Source: Deuterostichococcus epilithicus
Taxonomy: Eukaryota > Chlorophyta > Trebouxiophyceae > Prasiolales > Stichococcaceae
Length of the DNA stretch: 64,000 bases
Assembly (NCBI GenBank): GCA_033439295.1
Contig: JAVTLE010000005.1
Coordinates: 1,414,501-1,478,500, forward strand
Direction of reading: 5' to 3'
Made by a program: the position numbers and the translations under genes. The first letter of the stretch is position 1. Every line of letters begins with the position of its first letter. The notes beneath the pieces were generated by a model that did not search any database, had not been told where the DNA came from, and worked only from the letters and a program-made list of their open reading frames with translations. Below, piece after piece: positions 32,849 through 43,500 of the stretch.

Positions 32849-33532
32849 GTGCGGCTACGTGGCAGTGCGCCGGTGCCAGGTGTGCCGGTGCGCCTGTGTA
32901 CGTTGGTGCGGGGCGCGTGCCGTCTCAGAAGCTGATTTCACTCCTTTCGGGCTGTTCTCGCCTAGCCAACACGCGGCTAATGTTCTGGCTTTCACGGCAC
33001 CCCTTCCATGCTGTGGTCGGCGATGCACGAGCAGCTCCAGGAGGTTACTGGACGGCGTCAGAGCAACGCAGCTTTGCTTCCGATTGCGTTTGCTGGCCGA
33101 CAATGTGAGTCGCAGCAATTCCAGATGCAGCTGTGCTGCCTGTTCACTTGTTGTACCGTGCAGGACGTCGGCTGTCAGAGACAATGCGGGCTTTCTTGCG
33201 GGTCAAGAAAGCGCCGTGGATACGTCCGGATGCGATCAGAGGTCTTCAGCCTTGATGCTCGAATCTGCTGAAACCGAAGTTCAATCGGTGAATCGTTGCG
33301 GGAGGTGCGAATCTTTTAGATGCGCTGGCAACACGTCAGCAACTGCGCTCACTCTGCACATCACAGCCTCACCAGTTCGCTGTGCGAGCTCCAAGACAAT
33401 CCGACTATGTGTACATGCCGAAAACAGAGCCACTCGTTCGCTATGGTACATTGTGCCAAGGACCCAAAGCACGAGACCAACCGCAGCCTGCCACAACAGC
33501 CAGGCGGCTGCTGCTCAGCCCAGTGGCCCGCC
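32849..33532. promoter_or_regulatory. SPX gene upstream region and BSD gene 3' flank
   Basis: A 684-bp spacer between two minus-strand genes. It should contain the SPX promoter and the BSD-gene 3' UTR. I did not find a clear P1BS element (GNATATNC), the binding site of PHR factors. Confidence 0.5.
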
Positions 33533-36500
33533 TCAGGGAGTCGTGTAGCCCCAATCCTCATCCACATCCTCATCGTTGCCATCGTCCGCCACCTCGATGT
33601 CGTCAAGATCGTCATCTTCTTCATCACTGACCGCTTGCTGCGCGACGGCCGTTGGCGGCGCCGCGTCCGCGGCCTGCGCGCCCCTGGCGGGCGGCGACGC
33701 TGCANNGCCGGCTGCCGCGCCGCCGTCGCCCTGGGCTGCGGCCGGCTCCACAGCTGCGGTTGCGTCTTCGGCTGCGGCTGCGGCGCGGCCTGCCTCCGCA
33801 TTGCCGCCGCCGCTGCCGGCCCCGCCGTTGCTGCTGTCCTGTGCGGGGCCCGCATCCAGTGCCTCAGGCGGCGGGCCCTCGGGCACGGACGCGGGCAGCG
33901 CCGGCGCCGTGCGACGGGAGGGACTGGTGACCACGGTCCACGGGTCGGCGCCGCTGGAGCTGTCGGACGCGGTGGCGGGTTCCTCGTCTGATGGGTGGTT
34001 CGGCACCTGCACCCCCGAGGACGTCGGCGAGCCGCTGCCGCCGCCGCCGCCGCCGACCGGCGCCCGGCCTGCAGGTTGCAGGTGCGACTGGTTTGTGTAT
34101 TAACCAGTCAGCTGCCGCTGGCATGTGTGCAGGGCGCAGTACTCGCTCGCTTGGACGCTGGACCCACTCTCTGCTGGGAAGAGGACGCCGTGCATCCCGC
34201 ATGTGCTGAGTCAGCGACACCACATCCTATGCATGCGCCATTACCAAGACAGTGTCTGTCCAGACGCGATGGCAATTGCGCAAGACGTACCCGCAGGACT
34301 GCCGGGCTGCTCCGGTGACACCGCCGCAGCTGCAGCGCTGCGCTCGTCGGGCGGAGGCTCTGCTGCAGCTGCCGTGGCGGTCGGCGAGCGGGCGCCCTGC
34401 GACGCGGCGGCCAGCGGCGAAGACGGGTCGTCGTCGTCCCATGCCACCTGCGCCAGTCGAGATGCTGTGTCAAATCAGTTCATAGTCTAGTATCACACAC
34501 ACACTCGGACATCGGTGGACGAGCAGCAGCGATGGCGTTGGCATGCACGCACCCAACTCCAGCGCACATGACCGCACATGATGTCGAGGCGCGCTGCATC
34601 TCAATGACCATCACTGTGCACCCAGCGACGGCGACGGCCCTGCTGCCGCCGGGTATTGAACCCCAGTCATCGCACACAATCTCACTGCCGACGCCGGCTG
34701 AAACGTGTAGAGGAATGTCACCACTGACGGCGACGGCAGTGAGATTGTCTGCAATGACGGGGCTTCGATGCCCGGCGGCAGCAGGGCCGTCGCTCCCGTG
34801 CACCTCCATGACCATGCTGCCAGGGTGACGACCTCACTCCCTCGCGCACCTCTTCCTCCGGGGGCGCGGCAGCGCGGGCGGCGAGCAGTGCGCGCTGCGC
34901 GTGCGTCTCCTTGAGCAGGTGGAGGCGGTAGAAGTAGCGGCGCCAAAAGGTGTCGTGCTCCACGATCAGCGGCACGATGCGCGCCTGCGGGTGGCAGACA
35001 GGTAGTGAACATCCAGCAAGTCTGCTGGGGGTGGGCCAGGCCACAACACCTCTGTCAGACGATGCAGGGTCGTGTGGGGCAGGCGACAGCGTGGCTGACG
35101 GTGTGCTGCTTTGCATGTGAACCCCGCCACTTTGACCATGCCACGTGCCAGCCTGACATTCCGACTCCTGGGACAGGCCCTCCCAGCGCCGGCACCGAGG
35201 CACGGATCTGGCAGTCTGGAGGAGCGCATTTGAAGCCGAGGCCCTTGCCTGCAGCTCCGCCATGAAGGTGTTGTCTCTGACGACCGCCGCAATGTCCCCC
35301 TTGCGCTCCTCCAGGTCAAAGGTCTGCAGGCAACTAACCTGTCATATGACATTGCGCAGCACAGGATGTGGCGACCAGCGGAACCCAGTTCGATACTGAC
35401 AAGTAGGGGACGCCGCTTCTCGGCCCCTGCCATGTTCAAACATGGAACATTGGGCAGATGCGGTCGATGTCGGTCAACACGCATCAGCAAGCGGCAATGG
35501 AACACACACCTGCAGCCAGGCATCATACGCCTCTGTGTCCGCGGGCTCATCGCAGTAGGTGCTGCTGTCGCGCTGCATCGCCGCAATGTCGGAGTCGAGG
35601 CGGCTGTATTTTGGGCCCGCCGCCGCGGCGCGAGCGGCGCCGCCCGCGGCTGCCCGCCGCGGCCGGCCCTCCGCCGCCGCCGCTGACATCTCCTGCTGGA
35701 TGGTGTCCCTGGCCTGCGGTCGGCGAACAGACATCTCCTCGAAGGCAAGCCGAACGTCACATGTGCAACACATGCGCCTCAACTTGACGACATCTGGGGC
35801 TGGTCAACCTCGTTTGCAAATTTGTGTTATCAGCCTCGACGCATCGGCACAGACTGTGGCATGTCGCACCTGCTCGAAGAGCTCGGTGGTGTTGGCGACA
35901 AACTCCCTGCCGAAGCGGCCAATGTGGCTGCCATAATGGCCTAGCTGCTGCTGCACCTGTCGACGCCGCTCCTCGATGGCCGGCAGTGCCGTCTGTGCCT
36001 GCACGACGCACAACACACAAGTCAGGGCTTGGACAGCAAGATGCACGAGCTTGCCCGAATCAGCAAGCAGGACCATGCAGCACAGCGAACCTCGCAGGCA
36101 GAGCTCAAATGTCATTTGCAATGCAGCTTGCCTGCAAGACGGGAGTCATGGCCCAGGGCGATATGCTGAAAATCAACGCAGGTGCGCAATCCTGCCGGCA
36201 GCGTTCTCAGTTGCAGCAGCGGCATGCTGCACAGACTCGCCCTCATCGCAGGGACCACATTCGGGCATGCACGTCAGGGGAATACATGTTCAGAAAGACG
36301 CACATGCTGCGGCAGGTGTTCGACGGTATCGACGGCATGCTCCACCGCCACCACCGCGTGGTGCCCCAGCTCCTCGGTCTCCTCCACCACGTCCTTGCCG
36401 AAGGCGGCGATCTCGGCGCGCCAGTCCGTCTCCCGCACCGTGGAGGCTATGTCCCCCGCGCCGCGCTTGACGGTGTCCGCGACGGCATTCGCGACGCCCC

Positions 36501-36892
36501 AAAAGTCGAATGGCGCCTTGCTGGCTGCAGCCCCTTCCGACCTGCGAGAGCGCTGAGGAACCTCAACATCTGATGCGATGCTGACGGCGCCGCGCGGGGT
36601 GACTTGTTGTGCCATTGCACTGGGCGCTTTCTTTCGGTTGCCGCCTCTTGCGCGGGGAGAGCAGCGCACCTGCTGGGTGACTGCTGCAACCCCTCCGCCT
36701 CATCCTGTCGTCGCAGCAATGCCAACTTGAACTTCTTTGACGGTGGATCATGTCCGTCTCGCAGCTGATTGGTGCACTTCCATTAGCGAGGTGACTGTGT
36801 CGCAGCAGGGCATCTGCGCTTGGCACGGCCCTCACCTCGTCTGTCGAGTATTCATCATCGCCCGCAACGGCCTGGATGATTTTCGCAAACAT
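33533..36892 (-). CDS. BSD-domain protein (BSDC1-like)
   Basis: Starts at 36892 (MFAKIIQAVAGDDEYSTDE, exon to 36836) and ends at 33533. Approximate exons follow near 36570-36310, 36003-35874, 35752-35510, 35325-35249, 34990-34851, 34450-34290 and 34010-33533. The N-terminal half has amphipathic helices (FWGVANAVADTVKRGAGDI, then GREFVANTTELFEQ). The BSD domain spans two exons: NTFMAELQA, then LIVEHDTFWRRYFYRLHLL, with the family's FW..YF core. The C-terminus is Ser/Ala/Gly-rich with a strongly acidic end (SDEEDDDLDDIE) finishing DEDWGYTTP. BSD domains occur in TFIIH p62, synapse-associated proteins and DOS2/BSDC1 proteins; this architecture is closest to the last group, whose function is poorly defined. 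The exon structure around 36.6 kb is uncertain. Two N bases (33705-33706) lie in the last exon. Confidence 0.83.
34612..34806. repeat. Imperfect inverted repeat (arms about 80 nt)
   Basis: The left arm (about 34615-34699) and the reverse complement of the right arm (about 34724-34803) match over GCGACGGCC.TGCTGCCGCC, the GGG.AT.GAA box and ACAATCTCACTGCCG, with a loop of about 25 nt and a few mismatches and gaps. The element lies inside the BSD-gene intron 34451-34850 and could fold into one long hairpin. No coding sequence or target-site duplication was recognised. Confidence 0.75.
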
Positions 36893-37751
36893 GTCTCAGC
36901 AGCTCTGCGCTGCTCGTGAAGGATGAGCGGCAGCAGGAGTTGCACCCAAGTCGAGTCCGGTTTCAAGGAGGTGGTTCGAGTGTTGCTGCTTCTTTGACCC
37001 ACGCTCCAGTGGACATTGATTTAGGGCGTCGACAGCCAATGCTTCTGCTGGCAATCGACAGCTCTGCTGCTAGAAGAATTACAACGGTACAAATCGCTGC
37101 TATTCCTGACAGAGCCCTCGCCTGCTCGCCCAGGGGGCCAGGATGGGAGCCCTCGCCATCGGAGAAGGGGGGCGAGGTTTTGGCGTTGAAGGTTTTTATC
37201 GGCGCTCACTGGTATGAGTAGGGGCGGATCCCTGAGGAGGCGTAGTGTGCCTGGCAGGATCAGACACACCGGCCATGCGCTGCACGCATTCCGACCTGAG
37301 TGCGGCAGGGATCACCTGCTTTCGTTGTCCACGGCCCAGAAGCCTGCTGCAGATGGATATCCCTAGCTACCGTCCCCGCAACTGAGGAAACGAGAACCAA
37401 GGTCCGAGCGGGTGGAATGCACTCAGGCGGGGTCGGTCAAGCGTGTGCACAGTCACGAAAAAGCACCTGACTTGAGGGGCTGGGCTGACCGGAGAGGCGC
37501 CAGGTGCGCGAAGGGCGGCAGCTGCAGGAGGGCACTGTCAGCAGGCGGGGCACACAGCGAACTGACTTCAGCAGGCAGTATGCTATGCACCTAACGGTCC
37601 CCTTAAAACTACATTTGTATGACTGAATATTCCTAGCGCAGCCTGCGCTGTAAACCTGGTGCACGCTGCAACGTCTCCCCTAAACAAGGGTGTGCATCGC
37701 ACCGCACACCATGCCGACTTTCTGACTCTGTGGACCCTGAAGAACGGCTAC
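36893..37751. other. Spacer between PDCD2 and BSD-domain gene
   Basis: 859 bp between two minus-strand genes, holding the PDCD2 3' UTR and the BSD-gene promoter. No supported gene is present. Confidence 0.55.
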
Positions 37752-40000
37752 CTATGCGGTGGCCTGCACCCATACAAACTCCTCCGCGTAGCCGCCCCCT
37801 GCCGGCCGGCAGCTGGCGCTGCAGGTGTACACTGCGATGGCGCCCCAGTCCGGGGCGTCCTGCGCATCGGCCTCGATGTCCAGGTGGTTGAGCAGCTGCG
37901 GCAGCACCTGTGGCGACGACAGGCAAGCGGCCCAAGGTGATATAACATTGGCGCAGTAGCAGTGGTTGCAAGGATTGAGGGCCGACACAGGCGCATGCAA
38001 TTGCTTGTGCCGAGCTGCAGAGGAACACGACATCCAGCTTGCCATGCAGGTGGCGCTGACCTGGAACTCAAATTGCCGGGGCGCCCCGCAGGAGCTGCAC
38101 TCCAGGATGTCTGCCGCGCTGGGTATGCCATTGCGGCTAGGCCACAGCGGCACTGCTGCTGGATCGTGGCAGTATCGCAGCACCTGTGGACAGATGCAAA
38201 TGTCTCGCCGCTCAACCTTTCTGGCAGCAAACAGATGCAGAAAGTAACAGGTGCCAAAACCGTGGATGGCCAATCATTTGGAAGCATCCGCAACCGTCAG
38301 CCCTCATGTGAGACACATTGCCACGGCGCCTAATGCAATTGCGCCATGTCAGCAAGCGTTTGCACCTGCTCCGGGGCGCTGGCCACCGCGGCGGCGAAGC
38401 TGGCGAAGTGGCGCGTCTCCGCCGTGGCCGTCTGCTCCACCGCCGACAGCACCTCTGCTGGCAGCTCCTCCGCTGACAACTCGCCCTCTGCCGCCTGACG
38501 CGCCGTATACTCTTGCAGCAGCCTGCACATTCAGAAACTAACAACATCTCAAGTGGGACCCCCACCACCAGCCAATTTGGGTGCAGCAAGTAGCAACATC
38601 AACTGGGTGTCTGCCCATGTTGCGCGCATCATTGAAAACTGCACGAAGGAAGAGCAGGCTTCAGTACCCTGCAAAGTGGCAGCCTGTCTTAAATGCCCCC
38701 AAGCCCACCTCTGCGTCTGTGCATCGTCGGCCTCGCCTCCGCCGCCGCCGCCTGCCTCCTCCTCTGGCTCCACCACTATCTCCCACTCCGGGTACAGCCG
38801 CACATCTGGCAGCTCTGGATACAGTGGACAGCAGGATCGTGATTATCCCATTCGACGGTATGGGTACACGCAGATGACAAGGCAGCAACGGGAGCAGCTC
38901 CAGACATGCACCTGGCGGCTGGGCGCGCAATGAGACCGCTGTCTCGTACTCAGCGACACTCCACCTGTCTGGCGTTGCCTGCGCCTTGTCGGTCTCCTGC
39001 AGAGGGCGCAAATAACGTGAAAATTCACAGGTGCAAATGGCAATGCAATGCAATGCAATGCGATGCAATGCGATGCAATGCAATGCAATGCAATGCAATG
39101 CAATGCAATGCAATGCAATGGCAGGCACTGGCGGCGTGCCTGAGGAGGTGGCGGGCCTCTGTCTGCCTTTGTTGGCGGATTGGGGCTGTAAAAGGAGTTG
39201 TCCCGCGGCAGCTGCGTCCGGAATGCCCTGGCTGCTCCTGGCTTTGCCAGCTGGTCGCCCTGCATGGAAGTGTACGATCACCTTCAGTCCTGTCAGAATC
39301 GGAGCCCGCGATCCTCCCAGCATTGATGCAATTCCAGCGTCGTGTGTTGTGCTGTATGGCCTACATCAATGATTCAAACCGCACCTGTGGCGAGATGAAC
39401 AGGAACGTGGTCCTGTGAAATGCAGCGGGGTCCTGATCGAATGCAGCTGGCGTGGCGTACACCTGAATTAAAGCGGGCACACTGCTTGGACCTTCTGACG
39501 AAATCGAAGATGTGGCAGCAGGACTGCCACTGGTGTCTACACATCACGCCACCGTGCCTGCAGAAGGAAGTTCAGCGGCTTGCCGCTGGCTCTGCACGTC
39601 AGCTGATCTGCCGTCGGTAACTTTACCGGATCCAGCCATGCCTGCACGTACAAACCTTGCAGTCGGATCACGGTCAGAGATGCTGCCGCGCTGCACAAGG
39701 CGGTGCACACAGTGATGGGATGGTTGTGGACGTGATCAATCCGCATGGTGTGCAGGTTCATGCTACACGCACCGGTCGTCCGCCAACTTTGCTTGGAAAG
39801 CGATGCCGCAGCAGCATGGCGGGCTCAGCCTCCTCCACAAAGCCCAGCAGCCACTGCACGGCGGCGGCAGACGCATTTGTTCATGTATTGGCATGGGAGA
39901 AGCATAAATGCTGATGTGCAGCTGAATATACGAACAGCCTTTGATAAAAGATCCAAAAGCGGACCTGCACTTCCTCGGTGTCACTTTCGGCGTCTGACAT
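37752..40000 (-). CDS. PDCD2: PDCD2 (programmed cell death 2 family)
   Basis: PDCD2/Zfrp8/TSR4 proteins are chaperones for the 40S protein uS5 (RPS2) in ribosome assembly. Start MSDAESDTEEVQ at 40000 (exon to 39965), then 39853-39773 (LGFVEEAEPAMLLRHRFPS) and further exons with KVGGRP|AWLDP, TCRASGKPLNFLLQ, AAFHRTTFLFISPQ, TQLPRDNSFYSPNPPTKAD, LYPEWEIVVEPEEE, LRYCHDPAAVPLWPS, ECSSCGAPRQFEFQVLPQLL and a last exon DWGAIAVYTCSASC...YAEEFVWVQATA ending at 37752. These match both PDCD2 halves, including the two C-terminal Cys pairs. I did not find the MYND zinc finger that usually lies between NPPTKAD and the YPEWEI box; that stretch instead contains an intronic CAATG microsatellite. One intron there (after PPPPQ) appears to have a GC donor. 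Divergent from SEC5. Confidence 0.9.
39041..39120. repeat. (CAATG)16 microsatellite
   Basis: Sixteen 5-bp CAATG units, with CGATG variants at units 5 and 7. It lies in a PDCD2 intron, so length changes would not shift the reading frame. Confidence 0.95.
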
Positions 40001-40576
40001 TGCGTGGCGAAGTGACGCTATCTGCAGCCGTCTCCTCTCACGCCGCCGCTTGATGCCAGCTTTCGGAATGGACTTACAGAGCCGATTGAGAGCTCAAACT
40101 GATGCGTGCGAACTGGCGTATTCCCGTTCCGAAGCCCAAGCTCCGGCAGTCACGTGCGTCACTCAAAAGCGAGATGCAGCTGTGCAGCTGAGTTGCAGCC
40201 CTGCACAGACTTCCACCTTCACTTTCACTTCAGCTCTGTTCGAGGCTGCACGAGGTGTCTGCCGCGGCAAGCTGCCTTTTGATCCGGCTCGACACTGTAG
40301 ATCACATTCGTTACTATCCCGGGACAGACGGCGTGTCAGCACCTGTGCGGTTCCAGCACCAGTCGTGATAGTCATTCCACAGTGATTCTTGGCACAACTT
40401 TTGACGACGTGATCTGATCGGCCAAGGAGAGCCCTGCGGCACAGCGTGCGACGCTGGACGTGCTTCCTCTCAAAGTGCACAGCATGTGCTGAGGCGCCAT
40501 GGCGGGCCTGCACGGCCCTTTCTGAGCGCACCAGCTCACCCTCGCCGATATCCATTAAGGCTGAGCAACGGCAGGC
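40001..40576. promoter_or_regulatory. Divergent promoter region PDCD2/SEC5
   Basis: A 576-bp head-to-head spacer. The two ATGs face away from each other, so both promoters must lie here. No conserved box stands out. Confidence 0.55.
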
Positions 40577-43500
40577 ATGGCGCGGCCGCTGGTGCACAGC
40601 GGCAGTGGTGGCGGCATTGGCTTGCAGTCCAGTTATCAGCCAGGAGGCCTTGCTTCTGCGGAAGACTACGACGGCTTCGGCGGCGCAGAGGACGCCTCGG
40701 ATGATGAATTCTTCCAGGTGTGCGCTTGAACAGCCTCGGTTGAGCCACAGGGTTTGAAATGTCGAATTGAGTGGATTTGCAGCCGAGGTGGCCGCCATCG
40801 GCCAGCTCTCGTCAATGTGGAACGAACGTCTCAAAGCCAACTCTTATGCTGCAGATCGGCAGCGGCAGCAGCTCGGAACGGCGTCAAACCCGCCCTACGG
40901 CGGGGCCAGCTGCCTGGGACGAGGTTGATGCGGAGGAGATTGAGCGCGTTGCGGTCGCCATCGCGCGCAATGCGATGCCCAGCAACATCGATAACACGGA
41001 GCTGGCCAGTCGGCTGGCCGCGCAGGTGCGGGCTTCCGTGAGCGGAGCGTCATGCTGACCGGCTAATGAACGGAAAGTTGGAGACCACATGAATGACCAA
41101 ATGTGCTGTCGTGTCAGCTGGCACCACTCAGTGCTGGCGGCCGATGTTGACAAATGTGTGCGAGCAGGCGGCGGCGCTGGAGGCAGACAACGTGGACATT
41201 TTGGGCCTTGGCCGCATCGACACCCAGAGCTGCGCCCTGGTGGGTGTGGACTCTGCTGCGGCGTGTGCATGCGCCTGGGCAGGACGGTATTCACCTTGCA
41301 TCCAGTGCAAGCTTGAACATGACTTTGCCCTGTGAGGCGGCCTTTGTTTCTGGGCACGTCACTCTATGCTGCACTATTTGCAATGTGCAGACACCCAATG
41401 AGCCGGCAGGAGGGCAGCGGCGGCAGGGCCTGGCGCGCGCCAGTATGGCCTTCGGGGTGTGCACCCCTGGAGCCTGCATGTGTCTCGCACAGCATGCGCT
41501 TGCCGTGCCATTTCTGCCTTGCACAGCGTTTCCGCTGTCAAGGGCGATGCTGCAGGCAGAGGCACGTGCGGCTGACGGTGACCAGCGCCTGCAAACTGCA
41601 GACGAAGCCCGGCTCTGCGGCACGGCGCAGTGTGTACCCAGCACGCGGCGGCCTGCAGCGGTCGGCACCGGTCGCGGGTGTGGTCGGCGAGCGGGCAGCG
41701 CCTGGCAAAACGGCGCTCAACCAGCTGCGCCACAAGGTCGTGACGATTTGTTCTGACCGCATACACATCACAGCGCTGCTACCCGCGGCGCAGCATGCTC
41801 TGTGGCCTGTGTGGCGTCGCAACGTGGACCGCTAAGGGTCCTGTGCTGTTGCAGAGCAGTTGCTGAACCAAAAGGTGTCTGCATTGCACCGCAGGTGCTG
41901 CCCAGCAGCGAGGAGTTTGATCCAGACGCATACCTGGGCTACATCCACGCGGTGCGTCAAGATCCTGTTGCTGCTTGTGCGCCAGCCGCAGATCCAAAAT
42001 CTGGTCGCAGGTTTAAGGTATCAAGGTGGCATATCCTGCTTGACAAGCCCACATTTCGTACCCATGCATTAATTGTGCAGGACACGTCGGTGGACCAGCT
42101 CAAGATGGGGCGCCTCAACCTGAAGCAGGACCTCTCAGAGCGCACCGGCCAGCTCAAGTCCCTGGTGCGCCTTGTCCATGTCCACATATGCTAGCTGCAT
42201 TCCTGGGTTCTTACTTCTCATGGTCGGTGCTGGGGTCACGCTGCGCTGAGCTCGCACATTGACTGTGCAATGGTCAAGTCGAGGCAGAACAGCAAGCCAA
42301 TAGCAGTGACCACATCCCTGGGAGCTGCGTAGGTGAAGGAGAACTTTGACCGCTTCATCAGCTGCAAGAACACCATCGACGACATCCACGTGCGCCTGCG
42401 ACGCACGGAGGCGGAGGCCAACAGCACCGCCGGCGTCATGGAGGCCGTCGGCGAATCGCACAATGCCGCGACCGAGGTGTGTGCCTTTGGGGACCTAAAA
42501 CCCCCTGAAAGCTGCACCCTGACCCCGACCTCGCGCGCTGCAGCAGCCCTCTGGCAGACAGTGGCGACGCTGCGGGCTGCTGCCTGTGCTTCAGGCAGCT
42601 TGGCACCGCGCTTGCGGCACCCTGACGGCCGACGGCCGTCGGCCATCGACCAGCGACAGCGTGACCTGTGGGGCGCAGGTGTTTGGCGCCATGCTGGAGC
42701 GGCAGGGGCAGGTGGAGCGCATCAAGGGCGTGCTCGCGATGCTCAAGCGCTACGAGAGCCTCTTCCGCCTGCCCACCCGCATCAGGTGCTGGCGCATGGA
42801 CACTCTGGACCTGGGTTGCGTCTGCCATTGGGCGGCCATCTTGAAAAGGCTAAGCCGCGTCTTGGGCCAGCGGTGAAGTCATTGCATGAGCGGCAGCCAC
42901 CTGCAGACCGGAGCGCATGCTGGGGACACACTCAGACTCAGTCTTGGCTCAGTCTTGTGCGTGCGCAAATGCAGGGCTGCGACGGAGCGCGGCGACTTCG
43001 AGAGCGTGATCGCGGAGTACCGAAAGGCGCGCGCCCTGATGGCCAGCCTCGCGCAGTCCTCCCCCATCTGGCAGAACCTCTTCCTGGAGGTGGACAAGGT
43101 GAGCGAGGCCGGTGCACAGCCCTGGAGTCCTGACCCGCCTGTTCCCAGCACCTCTGAGAAGGCCGCTGCAGCCAGGTGGGACAGCAGGCGCTTTTGAGGT
43201 TGCAGCAGTTTCCAATGCTGCACGACATCCGCAACTGCACAGACTCCACAATGTCACGAGGGCACCTCAGCCAGGCACGACCGCGATCCCCAGCTTGCTG
43301 TCGTCTGCCTGCAGCGCCGTTCTCTCACCTTTGCACCATTTCAGCTTCCACCTTCTCCCCTTGTCGGCAGGGGGTGGAGGGCATGGCGGAGCAGCTGCGG
43401 GGGGTGCTGGCCAACCCGCGCACAACGGCGCCGGAGGCAGCCGCGCCCATGCGCCTGCTGCTGCAGCTGCAGGCGGACGGCGCCGCCACCGTGCAGCCGC

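Noticed and set aside
34480-34815. Minus-strand open frame of 111 codons over the inverted repeat
   Set aside because: It lies in a well-defined intron of the BSD gene, and the apparent coding comes from the symmetrical arms.
36274-36669. Separate small gene starting MAQQVTPRG within the BSD locus
   Set aside because: Its helices continue into the next BSD-gene exons in the same order as the family, so it is treated as an internal exon.
39041-39120. A CRISPR-like array
   Set aside because: It is a pure 5-bp microsatellite without spacers, in an intron of a nuclear gene.
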